Of a stretch of 64,000 bases of DNA, positions 44,160-52,251 are shown piece by piece. The DNA is from Planctomycetota bacterium. GTDB taxonomy: Bacteria > Planctomycetota > SZUA-567 > H5-PLA8. The stretch spans positions 62,001 to 126,000 of the forward strand of contig JABTUM010000005.1 of assembly GCA_015075375.1 (NCBI GenBank), given 5' to 3'. A model generated the notes under the pieces. That model made no database searches. It saw only the letters and a program-made list of their open reading frames with translations, and was not told the origin of the DNA. Numbering within the stretch: the stretch's first letter is position 1; each line of letters starts with the position of its first letter. A program made the position numbers and the translations under genes.

Positions 44160-44842
44160 GCCCGGGCCTCCGCGGCATCCGAGGCCGCCGCAAGTTCCGC
44201 AAGTGGCGTAACGCGCACTTGGCCTCCCTCCACACGCAACAGGCAGCCGGCCAGCCGCCGCGCTTCCCGGCTGCTATGCGTGATATGCAGCGCCGTTACG
44301 CCGGTGACCGTCCGCACCTGCTCCAGCAAATGATACATCCCTTCCCGCGTTTCGTCGTCCAGCGCGCTGAGCGGTTCGTCGAGGCAGAGCACCTGCGGCC
44401 CGAAGGCCAGCGCGCGGCCCAACGCGACGCGCTGCCGCTCGCCCCCGCTCAAACCTTGCGGCTTGCGCTCCAGCAGCCGCTCGATGTCCAGCAGGCCGGC
44501 CAGTTCGGCCACACGCGCGCGCATTTTCTCTTCCGGCCACTTCCGGATACGCAGCGCGAAGTCCATGTTCTCCCGAACGGTCATGCTCGTAAAGAGCGCG
44601 CCGTCCTGCGGCACCAGCCCGATCCCGCGCTCGGCCGGTTTGGCGAAGGTCACGTCGCGTCCGAGCAGTTCGATGCGGCCGGCGGTCACGCGCTTCAGCC
44701 CGCATAGCGCTTCCAGCAGCGTCGTCTTGCCCGATCCGGTCTTGCCCATCAGCATGCCGTAGCAGCCGGTGGGAATCTCGAACGAAACGTTTTCGAGCGC
44801 GAACGCGCCGGCGCGGACGGTCAAGCCTTGGACGCGAATCAT
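44156..44842 (-). CDS. modC: Molybdate-type ABC transporter ATP-binding protein
   Basis: The product is 228 residues. The ATG at 44842 overlaps the stop of the permease gene (ATGA); the longer frame to 45301 is a shadow of the permease. The Walker A is GKTGSGKTT, the signature is LSGGERQRVALGRALA, the Walker B is VLCLDEPLSALD and the switch His is in ITHSSREA. It is shorter than E. coli ModC and lacks the C-terminal molybdate-binding (MOP) domain, as is common in non-enteric systems. It energises import through the adjacent permease. Confidence 0.88.
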   Translation of the reverse strand: MIRVQGLTVRAGAFALENVSFEIPTGCYGMLMGKTGSGKTTLLEALCGLKRVTAGRIELLGRDVTFAKPAERGIGLVPQDGALFTSMTVRENMDFALRIRKWPEEKMRARVAELAGLLDIERLLERKPQGLSGGERQRVALGRALAFGPQVLCLDEPLSALDDETREGMYHLLEQVRTVTGVTALHITHSSREARRLAGCLLRVEGGQVRVTPLAELAAASDAAEARA

Positions 44843-45702
44843 CCCGCCACGCCCTCCGTGACGCTCGAATGCACGCCCAGGCCGAAGTATCGGACGACCA
44901 GCAGCACGCTCAACGCCGCGGCGACCATGATCAGCGAGACGGCTACGGCGGCCTCGATGTTCCCAACGCTGATCTCGAGAAAGACCGTGGTGGGCAGCAC
45001 CTCCGTACGCATGCGCGTCGCGCCGGAGAAGATCAGGACCGGGCCGAATTCGCCCAGCGAACGCGCCCAAGCCAGCGTCGCTGCGGTAACCATGCCGCGC
45101 CGCGCTTCGGGCAAGGTCACGTGCCAGAAGGCCTGCCCGCGCGTGCAGCCCAGCGTCAGCGCCACGTGTTCCTGGCGCGGATGCAATTGATCGAACGTCG
45201 CCCGCATGGTCCGGACGGAAAACGCCGCCGCCACCATGAATTGCGCCAGCACCACGCTGGGCACCGCGTACGTGATGCGCGCCACTTCGCTTTCGAACCA
45301 CTTTCCGGGCAAGGTCTGGAAGAGAATCAGCAAACTCAGGCCCACGACCAGCGGCGGAAGCACGATCGGTATATCGACGATGGCTTCGACCAGTTCGCGC
45401 CCCGGAAAGCGAAAGCGCGATAGCAGGTAGCCCAGCGGTACGGCCACCCAGAGCGAAAAGATCGTCGTCAGCGTGCAGGTGATGAGACTCAGCTTGATGG
45501 CGAAGCGAATCTCGGGCGTGTTGATCGCCTTCAGCAGATGGCTGGGCGTCGTGTACCCGGCGTCCGCCACCAGGCAGGCGACGATCAGCAGGATGTAGAT
45601 TCCGCCCATGAACGCCATGCCGGCAATGAACGGCACGTCGGAGCCGACGCGCACGCCCGAGGCCGGCTTGGAATCGGCGTCGGATGCCGGGGGCTCGCTC
45701 AC
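44839..45702 (-). CDS. modB: Molybdate-type ABC transporter permease
   Basis: The product is 287 residues. The start is a GTG at 45702 whose last two bases overlap the stop of the binding-protein gene (GTGA), an arrangement of translational coupling; the in-frame start at 45738 would lie inside that gene. Six hydrophobic segments fit the type I importer fold. The EAA loop that contacts the ATPase reads EHVALTLGCTRGQAFWHVTL. The LPPLVVGLSLL segment is characteristic of ModB/CysT-like permeases. Substrate specificity follows from the binding protein and the moaD neighbour: molybdate is more likely, tungstate possible. Confidence 0.88.
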   Translation of the reverse strand: MSEPPASDADSKPASGVRVGSDVPFIAGMAFMGGIYILLIVACLVADAGYTTPSHLLKAINTPEIRFAIKLSLITCTLTTIFSLWVAVPLGYLLSRFRFPGRELVEAIVDIPIVLPPLVVGLSLLILFQTLPGKWFESEVARITYAVPSVVLAQFMVAAAFSVRTMRATFDQLHPRQEHVALTLGCTRGQAFWHVTLPEARRGMVTAATLAWARSLGEFGPVLIFSGATRMRTEVLPTTVFLEISVGNIEAAVAVSLIMVAAALSVLLVVRYFGLGVHSSVTEGVAG

Positions 45703-47219
45703 GGTTGGGGAGCTTCCTTCAGGGCATCGGCGCGCCACTGGAAGCCCAGTTCTTCGAAGCGCTTTTTCGAGGCATCGGACCGGATCGCCTCGAGCAGGCG
45801 TTCCATGAGGTAGCGGTGTTTGCTGTCCTTCGCCACGCCGTAGGGCTGGACGGCGTGCGCCGAAGGCACGTCGATCTTGATCACATCGAGATGCTCGCGC
45901 ACGAAGGCCGCGTTGCTGGTGTAAACCAGCACCGCATCCAGGGAGCCCACGCGCATCTGATTGACGAGGTAGTCGCCGGTCGCGGATTCCACCTTCCAGT
46001 TCCCCGTATCGATCAGCTTCTGATACAGGCCCTGCGCATCGAGAAGCTTCTGGGTTAATCCGCCCAGCGCCGATTTGACCGGATGCGCCAAGCCCACCCG
46101 CATGCCGGGCTTGACCAGATCTTCGATCGTGCGGATGTTCTTCGGATTCTCTTTCGCCACCAGAATCACCATGTCGTTGGCGGAGACGATGACGCCGGAA
46201 TCGAACTTCTCTTTAACCGACTCGAAATAGGATAAATCGCACGAAAAGTAGGCGTCTGTCTTCGCGCCCGCGCGCATCTGACTGGTCAAGATGCCGCAAC
46301 CGTTGTAGACGGTGGTAATCGTCACGCCCTCGCGCTGTTCGAAAGCGTGAATCAAATCGTCGATGGCCGGCCGCAGCATCGCTCCGCTGAACAACGTCAG
46401 CTCAGGGCGTTCGGCCCAGGCATCTCCATCCACCGATTCGAAGCCCCATTTCTTGAAGATCGCGCCGCCTTTCTCGGGCGCTTGCAGGTAGCGCGCGAAG
46501 CGCAGCGCGGCCGTGGGCGCCTTGCTGAAGCGCAGGATGCTCAGCGAGACGTCCTCTACGCGCGGTTTAAACAACGGTAACTCGACGGCCTCCAGATCGG
46601 GAAACTGGCGCGCCGTGCTGTCGTAAACAATGGCCGCATCCACGGAGCCCAGTTTCACGTCGTTGGCGACTTCCATGACCGTGGGTTTGAAAACGCCACG
46701 CGTTTGAACGGCTTTTTCCAGCGGCTCCCATTGGTTCGTCTCGCGCAGCACGCGCTTGGCGATTTTCCCAATGCTCGCGGCATCGGGATTGGCGAGGGCC
46801 ACGCGCACGTCGCTACGGAGCAGATCGTCCAGACTGGCGATCTTTTTGGGATTGCCCTTTGCCACAGCGATCACCGGGTGCTGCTTAGCCAACGGCAAGA
46901 CTTCGGCGACCAGATTTTTCTCGCGCGCTAGCGCGATGTAGCTGGCGTCGGCGGCCAGGTAGAGATCTCCGAGACCGGCCACCTGCAGGTTGCTCAGCAG
47001 CGTCCCGGACCCCCCGTAGGTCAATTGAACCGCCACGCCGTATTCCTGCTCGTACTGGCGCGCCGCTTCTTCCACGGGATTCTTCATGTTCGCCGCACAG
47101 TACAGGATCAGCGCATTGCGCGGCTTATCTTCGACCTCGGGAGCGGTGGTCATGCGCAGCAGGACGACCATGCTTACGGCCAGCAGCAGCGATCCGATCA
47201 ACAGATTTCGCATCGACAT
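45699..47219 (-). CDS. Tandem double ModA-type substrate-binding protein, membrane-anchored
   Basis: The product is 506 residues, twice the normal ModA length. An uncleaved-looking N-terminal helix (about residues 5-22) would anchor it to the outer face of the membrane. Two complete binding domains follow. Domain 1 is about residues 36-268 (LILYCAANMKNPVEEAARQY, YGGSGTLLSNL, DLYLAADASY). Domain 2 is about 272-500 (LTLFSGAMLRPAIDDLIHAF, YNGCGILTSQM, DAYFSCDLSY). The anion-contact Ser after YGGSG in domain 1 is Cys308 in domain 2, so the two sites may differ in affinity or ligand. The modB and modC genes overlap in series behind it. The anti-sigma candidate gene ends nine bases upstream. Confidence 0.88.
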   Translation of the reverse strand: MSMRNLLIGSLLLAVSMVVLLRMTTAPEVEDKPRNALILYCAANMKNPVEEAARQYEQEYGVAVQLTYGGSGTLLSNLQVAGLGDLYLAADASYIALAREKNLVAEVLPLAKQHPVIAVAKGNPKKIASLDDLLRSDVRVALANPDAASIGKIAKRVLRETNQWEPLEKAVQTRGVFKPTVMEVANDVKLGSVDAAIVYDSTARQFPDLEAVELPLFKPRVEDVSLSILRFSKAPTAALRFARYLQAPEKGGAIFKKWGFESVDGDAWAERPELTLFSGAMLRPAIDDLIHAFEQREGVTITTVYNGCGILTSQMRAGAKTDAYFSCDLSYFESVKEKFDSGVIVSANDMVILVAKENPKNIRTIEDLVKPGMRVGLAHPVKSALGGLTQKLLDAQGLYQKLIDTGNWKVESATGDYLVNQMRVGSLDAVLVYTSNAAFVREHLDVIKIDVPSAHAVQPYGVAKDSKHRYLMERLLEAIRSDASKKRFEELGFQWRADALKEAPQP

Positions 47220-47228
47220 GGCGGAAAC

Positions 47229-47951
47229 TTATCCTTTCGAGCGCGCGGGCGTTTGGGGCTCGCGTACGCGCCGGCAGGCGCATTGGCCCAGATAATGGGG
47301 TCCGATCGACTCGGGAACCTGCAGCAAGCGCAGCGTTCCGTCCTCAAGCGTCTCGACCGCCAAGGTCACGTACTGACCGCGCTGAAGCTGCTTGAGCAGT
47401 TCGGACAACCGGGGATCGTCTGCGAGTTCCGCGCCGTTCACGCGTACCGCAAAGGTGCCGTGGCCCAAGGGCGAGCCGGGCGCCTGTTCGGCGAGGGGAC
47501 GGAGCACTTGCGTGGCCCGGAAACGGAAAGAGTCGCCTTCGTAGCTGCTTTCAATCGTGCCGAAGACGGCAAAGCGTAAGCCATGCGGCATGGCCGCCGT
47601 CGCCACGCGGCCATCTGCCGGCGGCTGGCCGTAGAGCCAGAATCCAAGGCCCAGCGCACCCAGCAGCAGCGCCGCCGCGGCGAGGCTTAAACTCCAACGG
47701 CGCTTGCGCGGAGGTTCCGCGCGCTCCAACAGCCGCTGCGCAAGCTGCGCGGCATCGGGCGCCGGCACGTGGGCGGCGTGCAACAGGCCTTCGGCACGTA
47801 AGGCGCGATCGAACGCTGCGGCGGTTTGTGGATCTTGGCGTAGGTCGGAAGCCAGCGCCGCGCGCTCGGCTTCGCTCAAGTCAGCGTCGAAGAAGCGTGC
47901 GATCCGGGCATCTTGCGCGTGCGGAGTCGGGGGTTCGTTCGGGCTGTTCAT
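47229..47951 (-). CDS. Candidate membrane anti-sigma factor
   Basis: The product is 240 residues. The ATG at 47951 has the strong site GGAGGGGGAG just upstream and overlaps the end of the sigma-factor gene by 71 bases. The N-terminal 70 residues resemble the cytoplasmic anti-sigma domain (ARIARFFDADLSEAERAALA, DLRQDPQTAAAFDRAL). One membrane helix lies at about residues 86-106. The outer C-terminal part is beta-rich and ends with a Cys pair (GQCACRR). The position directly after an ECF sigma gene and this topology support the call; there is no zinc-binding HxxxCxxC motif, so it would be a non-ZAS type. The molybdate operon follows immediately. Confidence 0.7.
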   Translation of the reverse strand: MNSPNEPPTPHAQDARIARFFDADLSEAERAALASDLRQDPQTAAAFDRALRAEGLLHAAHVPAPDAAQLAQRLLERAEPPRKRRWSLSLAAAALLLGALGLGFWLYGQPPADGRVATAAMPHGLRFAVFGTIESSYEGDSFRFRATQVLRPLAEQAPGSPLGHGTFAVRVNGAELADDPRLSELLKQLQRGQYVTLAVETLEDGTLRLLQVPESIGPHYLGQCACRRVREPQTPARSKG

Positions 47952-48468
47952 TCTCCCCCTCCCTTCCGCTCAAGCGTATGCGAATGGCGCCGGCCAGTCT
48001 CTTGCGCAAACGGAACAACCGCTGCTTCAGGTACCCCACCGTCTGCCCGGTTCGTTCGGCTAGGCTCGCCAGCGAGTCCGTTCGAGCGTACCGTGCTTCC
48101 AGCAGTTCACGGTCGCCTTCGGGCAGTTCGCTCAGGCAGCGCCGCAGCGCGGCCAACTCAGCTTCGAAATCCGGTCCGTCTACGACCCGGGCATCTCGTG
48201 CTTCGACTTCGGCCAGTTCCGCGGCGCTCCACAGGGCCGGCCGTTTGCGCGTCAGCTCGTTCAGCGCCAGATTCCGCGCCACCCGCCGAAACCACGTGCT
48301 CAACTCCGGCCCCGGCGTCACCCCACGCTTCCAAGCCAGCAAGAAGACGTCCTGTGCCAACTCTTCCGCTACTTCCGGCCGGCGCGTCAGCGCCATGAGG
48401 CAGCCGTACACCTCACCCCAATGCCGGGCGATCAGGACTTCGAGCGCTATCGCTTGCCGGTCGCTCAT
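47881..48468 (-). CDS. ECF-family RNA polymerase sigma factor
   Basis: The product is 195 residues. Region 2 spans about residues 10-75 (LIARHWGEVYGCLMALTRRP, AEELAQDVFLLAWKR) and region 4 about 105-160 (LSELPEGDRELLEARYARTD, TVGYLKQRLFRLRKRL). Spacing is typical of ECF sigma factors of the planctomycete/PVC type. The C-terminal tail overlaps the anti-sigma gene. Region 4 should recognise a GAACTT-type -35; such a sequence lies just upstream at 48516-48521, which suggests autoregulation. It sits between the two ABC systems and may control either or both. Confidence 0.9.
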   Translation of the reverse strand: MSDRQAIALEVLIARHWGEVYGCLMALTRRPEVAEELAQDVFLLAWKRGVTPGPELSTWFRRVARNLALNELTRKRPALWSAAELAEVEARDARVVDGPDFEAELAALRRCLSELPEGDRELLEARYARTDSLASLAERTGQTVGYLKQRLFRLRKRLAGAIRIRLSGREGENEQPERTPDSARARCPDRTLLRR

Positions 48469-48494
48469 TGGCTTACTTTCCCAACTCGGCTTCC

Positions 48495-48521
48495 GGTTAT
48501 CCGGAATTCCAAAAAAAGTTC
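48495..48521 (-). promoter_or_regulatory. Candidate autoregulated ECF promoter
   Basis: Read on the minus strand, GAACTT (48521-48516) is followed by a T-run and, after 16 bases, TAACC (48499-48495). GAACTT is a classic ECF -35 element. The -10 part is less certain. The site lies in the 51-base gap before the sigma gene and overlaps the stop codon of the preceding ATPase gene. Confidence 0.35.
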
Positions 48522-49212
48522 AGCCTTGCGCCGGAGCGGAAACCGCTTCGACGATCCGGCCTTCGGACAAGCTCCAGGTGCGTTCCGCGCGCGCCGCGGA
48601 CTCCAGGGAATGCGTCACCATCAGTACCGCTCCGCCCTGCTTGGCGAAATCGGACAGACACATCAGGACTGCGTCGGCCTGCACGGGGTCCAGGTTTCCG
48701 GTCGGCTCGTCGGCCAGCAATAGCCTGGGCTCATTCAGGAGCGCCCGCGCCAGCGCCGTGCGCTGCCGCTCGCCGGTGCTCAACTCGGACGGCAGGTGAT
48801 GAGTTCGCCCGGTGAGCCCAAAGCGCTCGATCAACTCGGCGGCGCGGTGCTCCGCCGCGTCCCGATCGCCGCCGCTCGCCACCGTCGCGGCCAGCACGTT
48901 TTCGCGCACGTCGAGGTAGGGCACCAAATGGAACTGCTGGAAAACGAAGCCCACTTCTTTTGCGCGCAGCCGCGCCCGGGCTTCTTGAGCCAGCGCGTAC
49001 GGGCGTTGGCCGGCCAGTTCGACTTCGCCGGCGTCGGGTGCCAAGAGCGTTCCGGCAATCCAAAGCAGCGTGGATTTGCCCGCGCCGCTGGGACCGCGCA
49101 AAGCCACGAAGGCGCCGGGTTCCAGCGCAAGGGTGGCTTCGCGCAAAACCGTTACGGCACCGCCGTCTTTCGAATAGGCTTTGGTGACACCGCGCAGAGC
49201 CAGGATGGCCAT
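48520..49212 (-). CDS. LolD/MacB-type ABC transporter ATPase
   Basis: The product is 230 residues. The Walker A is GPSGAGKST, the Q-loop is FVFQQFHLVPYLDVRENVLA, the signature LSTGERQRTALARALL has Thr where Gly is usual, and the Walker B is LLLADEPTGNLD. The FQQFHLVPYL and TGNLD sequences place it in the MacB/LolD/FtsE group that works with FtsX-like permeases. It starts three bases after that permease gene. Confidence 0.9.
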   Translation of the reverse strand: MAILALRGVTKAYSKDGGAVTVLREATLALEPGAFVALRGPSGAGKSTLLWIAGTLLAPDAGEVELAGQRPYALAQEARARLRAKEVGFVFQQFHLVPYLDVRENVLAATVASGGDRDAAEHRAAELIERFGLTGRTHHLPSELSTGERQRTALARALLNEPRLLLADEPTGNLDPVQADAVLMCLSDFAKQGGAVLMVTHSLESAARAERTWSLSEGRIVEAVSAPAQG

Positions 49213-49215
49213 GGC

Positions 49216-50496
49216 TCAATCCTCCCGCAGCACGGCGACGGGATCCTGCCCCGCGGCCCGCTGCGCCGGCAGCCAACTGGCAATCGCGGCCAGAAGCGGC
49301 GCGAGCACCAGGCACGCGCCCAGCAGCTTCGGATCGAAGGCCGCGCGCAGATCCGCTTCGCCCCATGCCGCGCCCAGCGCCCAACCCAGCACAAATCCCG
49401 CTCCCGCGCCGAAAGCGCCCATCGCCAGCGCCTTGGCCATGAAGAGCCAGACGATCTGCGCCGAACGCCAGCCCAGCGCGCGCAGCACGCCCACCTCGGC
49501 GACGCGCTCCCGGGTATTCCCGAAGACCAGCAATCCCACCCACGCGGCGCTGGCCAGAATCAGCAGCGGGACCAGCCAAGCGGCAAGCGCCTCGCGGTCG
49601 CGGCGCGTCTGTTCCTGCAGCTTGCGCTCGCGCTCGACATCCTGCAGCGCTTTGGCCGTCGCCAGCTTGCGCGCTTCGGCCCGCGCCACCGCTTGCGATT
49701 GGAACTCCACGGCCTGCGTGTCGGGCAGGATTTTCGAGATCTCGGCGCGAATCTCGGCCATGCGGTCCACCGTCGCACAGTTGCATTGCAGCGCCAGAAT
49801 CGCGTTGATCCGGCCGGGCATCTCGAGGAGGTCTTGTGCTTCGGCCAGGTCGATCCAGACCGTGATATCGTCCTGATTGCCGCGCGCGGGGTGGTTCTTG
49901 TGGACCTTGAACTCGCGCCCCTGCAGGCGCACGGTATCGCCGGGCTGCAGACCCAACTGGCGGTGCAATTCATAACCCAGGACGATCTTGCCCTTCGGCA
50001 CCGCATCGAGGATCGGTTTCTTTTCGCTGCGCTGCAGAATGGGAATCTCCCCGCGCGTCCCCACCAGCACGATGGTGCGCTTCTGTTCTTCCCAGACCAG
50101 CTTTCGCGTCAGGCTTGGAAGAAGGTGGTTCACGGTGATCAGTTCGGTGTTGGCGAGGCGCTTGGCGTACTCTTCGGGCATCGTCTTTTCGGCAAAGCCG
50201 CGGGCGTACACGTCGGCCAAATTTTGGTCGCGGGGCAGGATCAGGACGTTAAAGCCGAGGTTCTTGGTGATCTTGCGGACATCGTCTTCCATCCGTGCGG
50301 CATCGGCTTCCACTTCGGCGCGCCGCTCGGCCACGAAGAGTTCGGTGCGCAGCCGGTAGCTCTCCAGCAGGGTGAACGCGCCGGCCAGCGACGCCATGGC
50401 GATACTGACCGCCAGCATCCCCAACACGAAATTCAGCTTGCGATGCGCGATCTCGCGCCACACCATCCGCCACAGACTCAAGGCAGGCCCCCGCAA
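49216..50496 (-). CDS. FtsX/MacB-type ABC transporter permease
   Basis: The product is 426 residues. One N-terminal membrane helix (about residues 22-44) is followed by a large outer domain (about 45-290), including a coiled segment, and by three C-terminal helices (about 305-420), the FtsX arrangement. The outer domain starts LGFNVLILPRDQNLADVYAR. The cytoplasmic coupling loop reads RERVAEVGVLRALGWRSAQI. Such permeases drive lipoprotein extraction or mechanical signalling across the envelope and do not import solutes. It begins directly at the end of the unrecognised Cys-containing gene, which is its probable partner. Confidence 0.88.
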   Translation of the reverse strand: MRGPALSLWRMVWREIAHRKLNFVLGMLAVSIAMASLAGAFTLLESYRLRTELFVAERRAEVEADAARMEDDVRKITKNLGFNVLILPRDQNLADVYARGFAEKTMPEEYAKRLANTELITVNHLLPSLTRKLVWEEQKRTIVLVGTRGEIPILQRSEKKPILDAVPKGKIVLGYELHRQLGLQPGDTVRLQGREFKVHKNHPARGNQDDITVWIDLAEAQDLLEMPGRINAILALQCNCATVDRMAEIRAEISKILPDTQAVEFQSQAVARAEARKLATAKALQDVERERKLQEQTRRDREALAAWLVPLLILASAAWVGLLVFGNTRERVAEVGVLRALGWRSAQIVWLFMAKALAMGAFGAGAGFVLGWALGAAWGEADLRAAFDPKLLGACLVLAPLLAAIASWLPAQRAAGQDPVAVLRED

Positions 50497-51636
50497 TCAA
50501 GCGCGCTTGGCGCGCGACAGTACGCTCAACAGCAGCACAGCCAACACCAGCACGGCGAGCCCGCCGCCGACCCCGACCCACAATCGCGAGCTTCCCGGCT
50601 CATCCGGTTCCGCGGCGCTCGCTTCGGGCGCGGCCGGCGCTTCGGCCACGGCAGGTGCGGCGGTAAGCCCCACCAGCGGAGGCAGCGCGTGGTCCACCGC
50701 GTGGCGGTCCGTCACCAGACGCTCCCATTCCACGGCCATCAGCATGTCGAATCCCGGATTCTGTTCCTTGATCTCGCACGAGCACGCGCCGGTGAGAAAC
50801 GCCGCGACGCTGTTCAGCAATTCGGGCTGAATCTCTTCGCCCACCAGCGGATCCAGAACCCGGCCGCGTCCGAAAAGCGGAAACGCGAGCGGCTGGCCTT
50901 GCTTGGCGGCGGCGGGAAAGGGTTGGAGCAGCAGGGCGCGAAAAACGGTCTCGTTCGCATCGTCGGCCCGAACGCGCAGCAGAGACAGCTTCAACTTGAG
51001 CGGTTCGGGCTTTTCGGCGGCTTCGATCGGCTCTTCTCCGGGGAAATGCTCTTCGTCGGGCACGGATAGGTCGGTGGTCTCCTCGAGGTGCTTGAATTGG
51101 CGCTCGATAACCTTGGCCGCCGCGTCGTCCCGCTCGGCATTGCCGCTTTCGAGCAGCAGCATAACGAAAGAATCACCGGTGAGCAGCCGGCGCGCCGATT
51201 CGCGGCGCATGGGAGACTCGTGGAGACCGGCCTGTAGCGCTTCATCCAGGGTGCCCTGCCAGGCAATCAACGGCAGCATCGGCGAGCGCGGATACATCAG
51301 CACCGCATGCGCGTCGCCGGCCGCCACGTCCGCCAACTTGGCCAAGGGCTTTTCGAGAGCGCCTTCCAAATCCTTCAGAAATAGATCCGTAACCGGCTGC
51401 TCGAGATCCTGCTGCATCAGCATCCAGTTCGCGAACATCGCCGAACTGTCGCCGGCCGTAAACTTTTTGATCGCTTCCTGCTTTGCTTCGTTCAGTGGGC
51501 CGCGATGCAGAATCAGAAGCAGGTAAGGATCCGAATCCCAGCGCTCCAAGGCGTATCGAAAGACCGGCGTGCTGCAGGCGCAGGCCGAAAACGAGGAACC
51601 GATCAAGAGTAGCGCGAGCACGAAGCGTAGCATCAA
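50497..51636 (-). CDS. Exported, C-terminally anchored protein with CSTPVFRYALERW motif, unrecognised
   Basis: The product is 379 residues. The N-terminal signal ends in a Cys-rich sequence (SACACSTPVF), which could be a lipobox, and the mature protein opens CSTPVFRYALERW. Residues about 25-290 are alpha/beta without known motifs; a CSCEIK motif occurs near residue 285. An Ala/Pro/Glu linker leads to a single C-terminal membrane helix (about 354-374) with a basic cap, so the protein may be held at both ends. I recall similar proteins beside FtsX-type transporters in related bacteria, but I know no function. It is the first gene of the ten-gene run. Cys residues suggest redox or metal chemistry. 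Confidence 0.75.
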   Translation of the reverse strand: MMLRFVLALLLIGSSFSACACSTPVFRYALERWDSDPYLLLILHRGPLNEAKQEAIKKFTAGDSSAMFANWMLMQQDLEQPVTDLFLKDLEGALEKPLAKLADVAAGDAHAVLMYPRSPMLPLIAWQGTLDEALQAGLHESPMRRESARRLLTGDSFVMLLLESGNAERDDAAAKVIERQFKHLEETTDLSVPDEEHFPGEEPIEAAEKPEPLKLKLSLLRVRADDANETVFRALLLQPFPAAAKQGQPLAFPLFGRGRVLDPLVGEEIQPELLNSVAAFLTGACSCEIKEQNPGFDMLMAVEWERLVTDRHAVDHALPPLVGLTAAPAVAEAPAAPEASAAEPDEPGSSRLWVGVGGGLAVLVLAVLLLSVLSRAKRA

Positions 51637-51718
51637 AGTCCTCTCTCCTTACCTACACGTGGTATATACATTATGAGGCATTAAATTCGTAATCCTGATG
51701 CGGGACTTGGCGATCTGC

Positions 51719-51747
51719 TTTTCGCAACCCGCCAGTGCCTCTATGAT
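51719..51747 (+). promoter_or_regulatory. Candidate promoter of the first DUF59 gene
   Basis: TATGAT (51742-51747) is a good -10 box. A weak -35, TTTTCG (51719-51724), lies 17 bases upstream. The start codon is 24 bases downstream. Confidence 0.4.
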
Positions 51748-51770
51748 AAGGAAGAGCGTGGAGTCGTGCG

Positions 51771-52082
51771 ATGCCTACGGTAGACGAAATGCGGGATGCG
51801 CTCCGGGAAGTCTTCGACCCGGAGATTCCGATCAACATTCTAGATTTGGGGCTGATTTACGACCTCGAGCAGGCTCAGCCGGGCCATGTCCAAGTCAAGA
51901 TGACGCTGACCAATCCCGCCTGCCCCGTCGGCGATCAACTTACGGCCAAGGTTAAGGAAGCCGTGGGGAAGCTTAACGGCGTCGAAAAAGTCGATGTAAA
52001 CCTTGTCTGGGACCCGCCTTGGAATAAGGACAAGATGACCTTCGAAGGCAAGCTCCAGTTCAATTTGCTAGGCTTTTCGTAG
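51771..52082 (+). CDS. DUF59/MIP18-family Fe-S assembly protein
   Basis: The product is 103 residues with the whole DUF59 domain: DPEIPINILDLGLIYDL, TNPACPVGDQL with the conserved Cys, and VWDPPWNKDKMT. Members help deliver Fe-S clusters to target proteins. GGAG precedes the ATG by nine bases. It is separated from the regulator gene by about 170 bases that contain the suf promoter, so it is a separate unit beside the suf operon. A longer relative with the same domain (sufT) closes the operon, so the cluster has two DUF59 proteins. Confidence 0.88.
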   Translation: MPTVDEMRDALREVFDPEIPINILDLGLIYDLEQAQPGHVQVKMTLTNPACPVGDQLTAKVKEAVGKLNGVEKVDVNLVWDPPWNKDKMTFEGKLQFNLLGFS

Positions 52083-52176
52083 TCCTCGCGCTCAGTTTCC
52101 CCTTCCTGCTTACCATTCATCATCGACGCACAGGTGATTTTAAGCCGATATTACAGACAAGACTTATCCGAGATCA

Positions 52177-52206
52177 CTTGAATCAAGAGGGGTTATCGCC
52201 TATAAA
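52177..52206 (+). promoter_or_regulatory. suf operon promoter with inverted repeat over the -35
   Basis: TTGAAT (52178-52183), 17 bases of spacer and TATAAA (52201-52206) form a near-consensus promoter 45 bases before the regulator gene. CTTGA-A-TCAAG (52177-52187) is an inverted repeat that covers the -35 box, a good place for the Rrf2 repressor encoded by the next gene. Confidence 0.7.
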
Positions 52207-52251
52207 GGAGACAGCCCTAGAAGAGCCGGACTATCGAACCGGGAGGCGGCC

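Noticed and set aside
44843-45301. Extension of the ModC frame across the permease gene
   Set aside because: This part is out of frame with the permease, which has clear membrane segments. The ATGA overlap at 44842 is the natural start.
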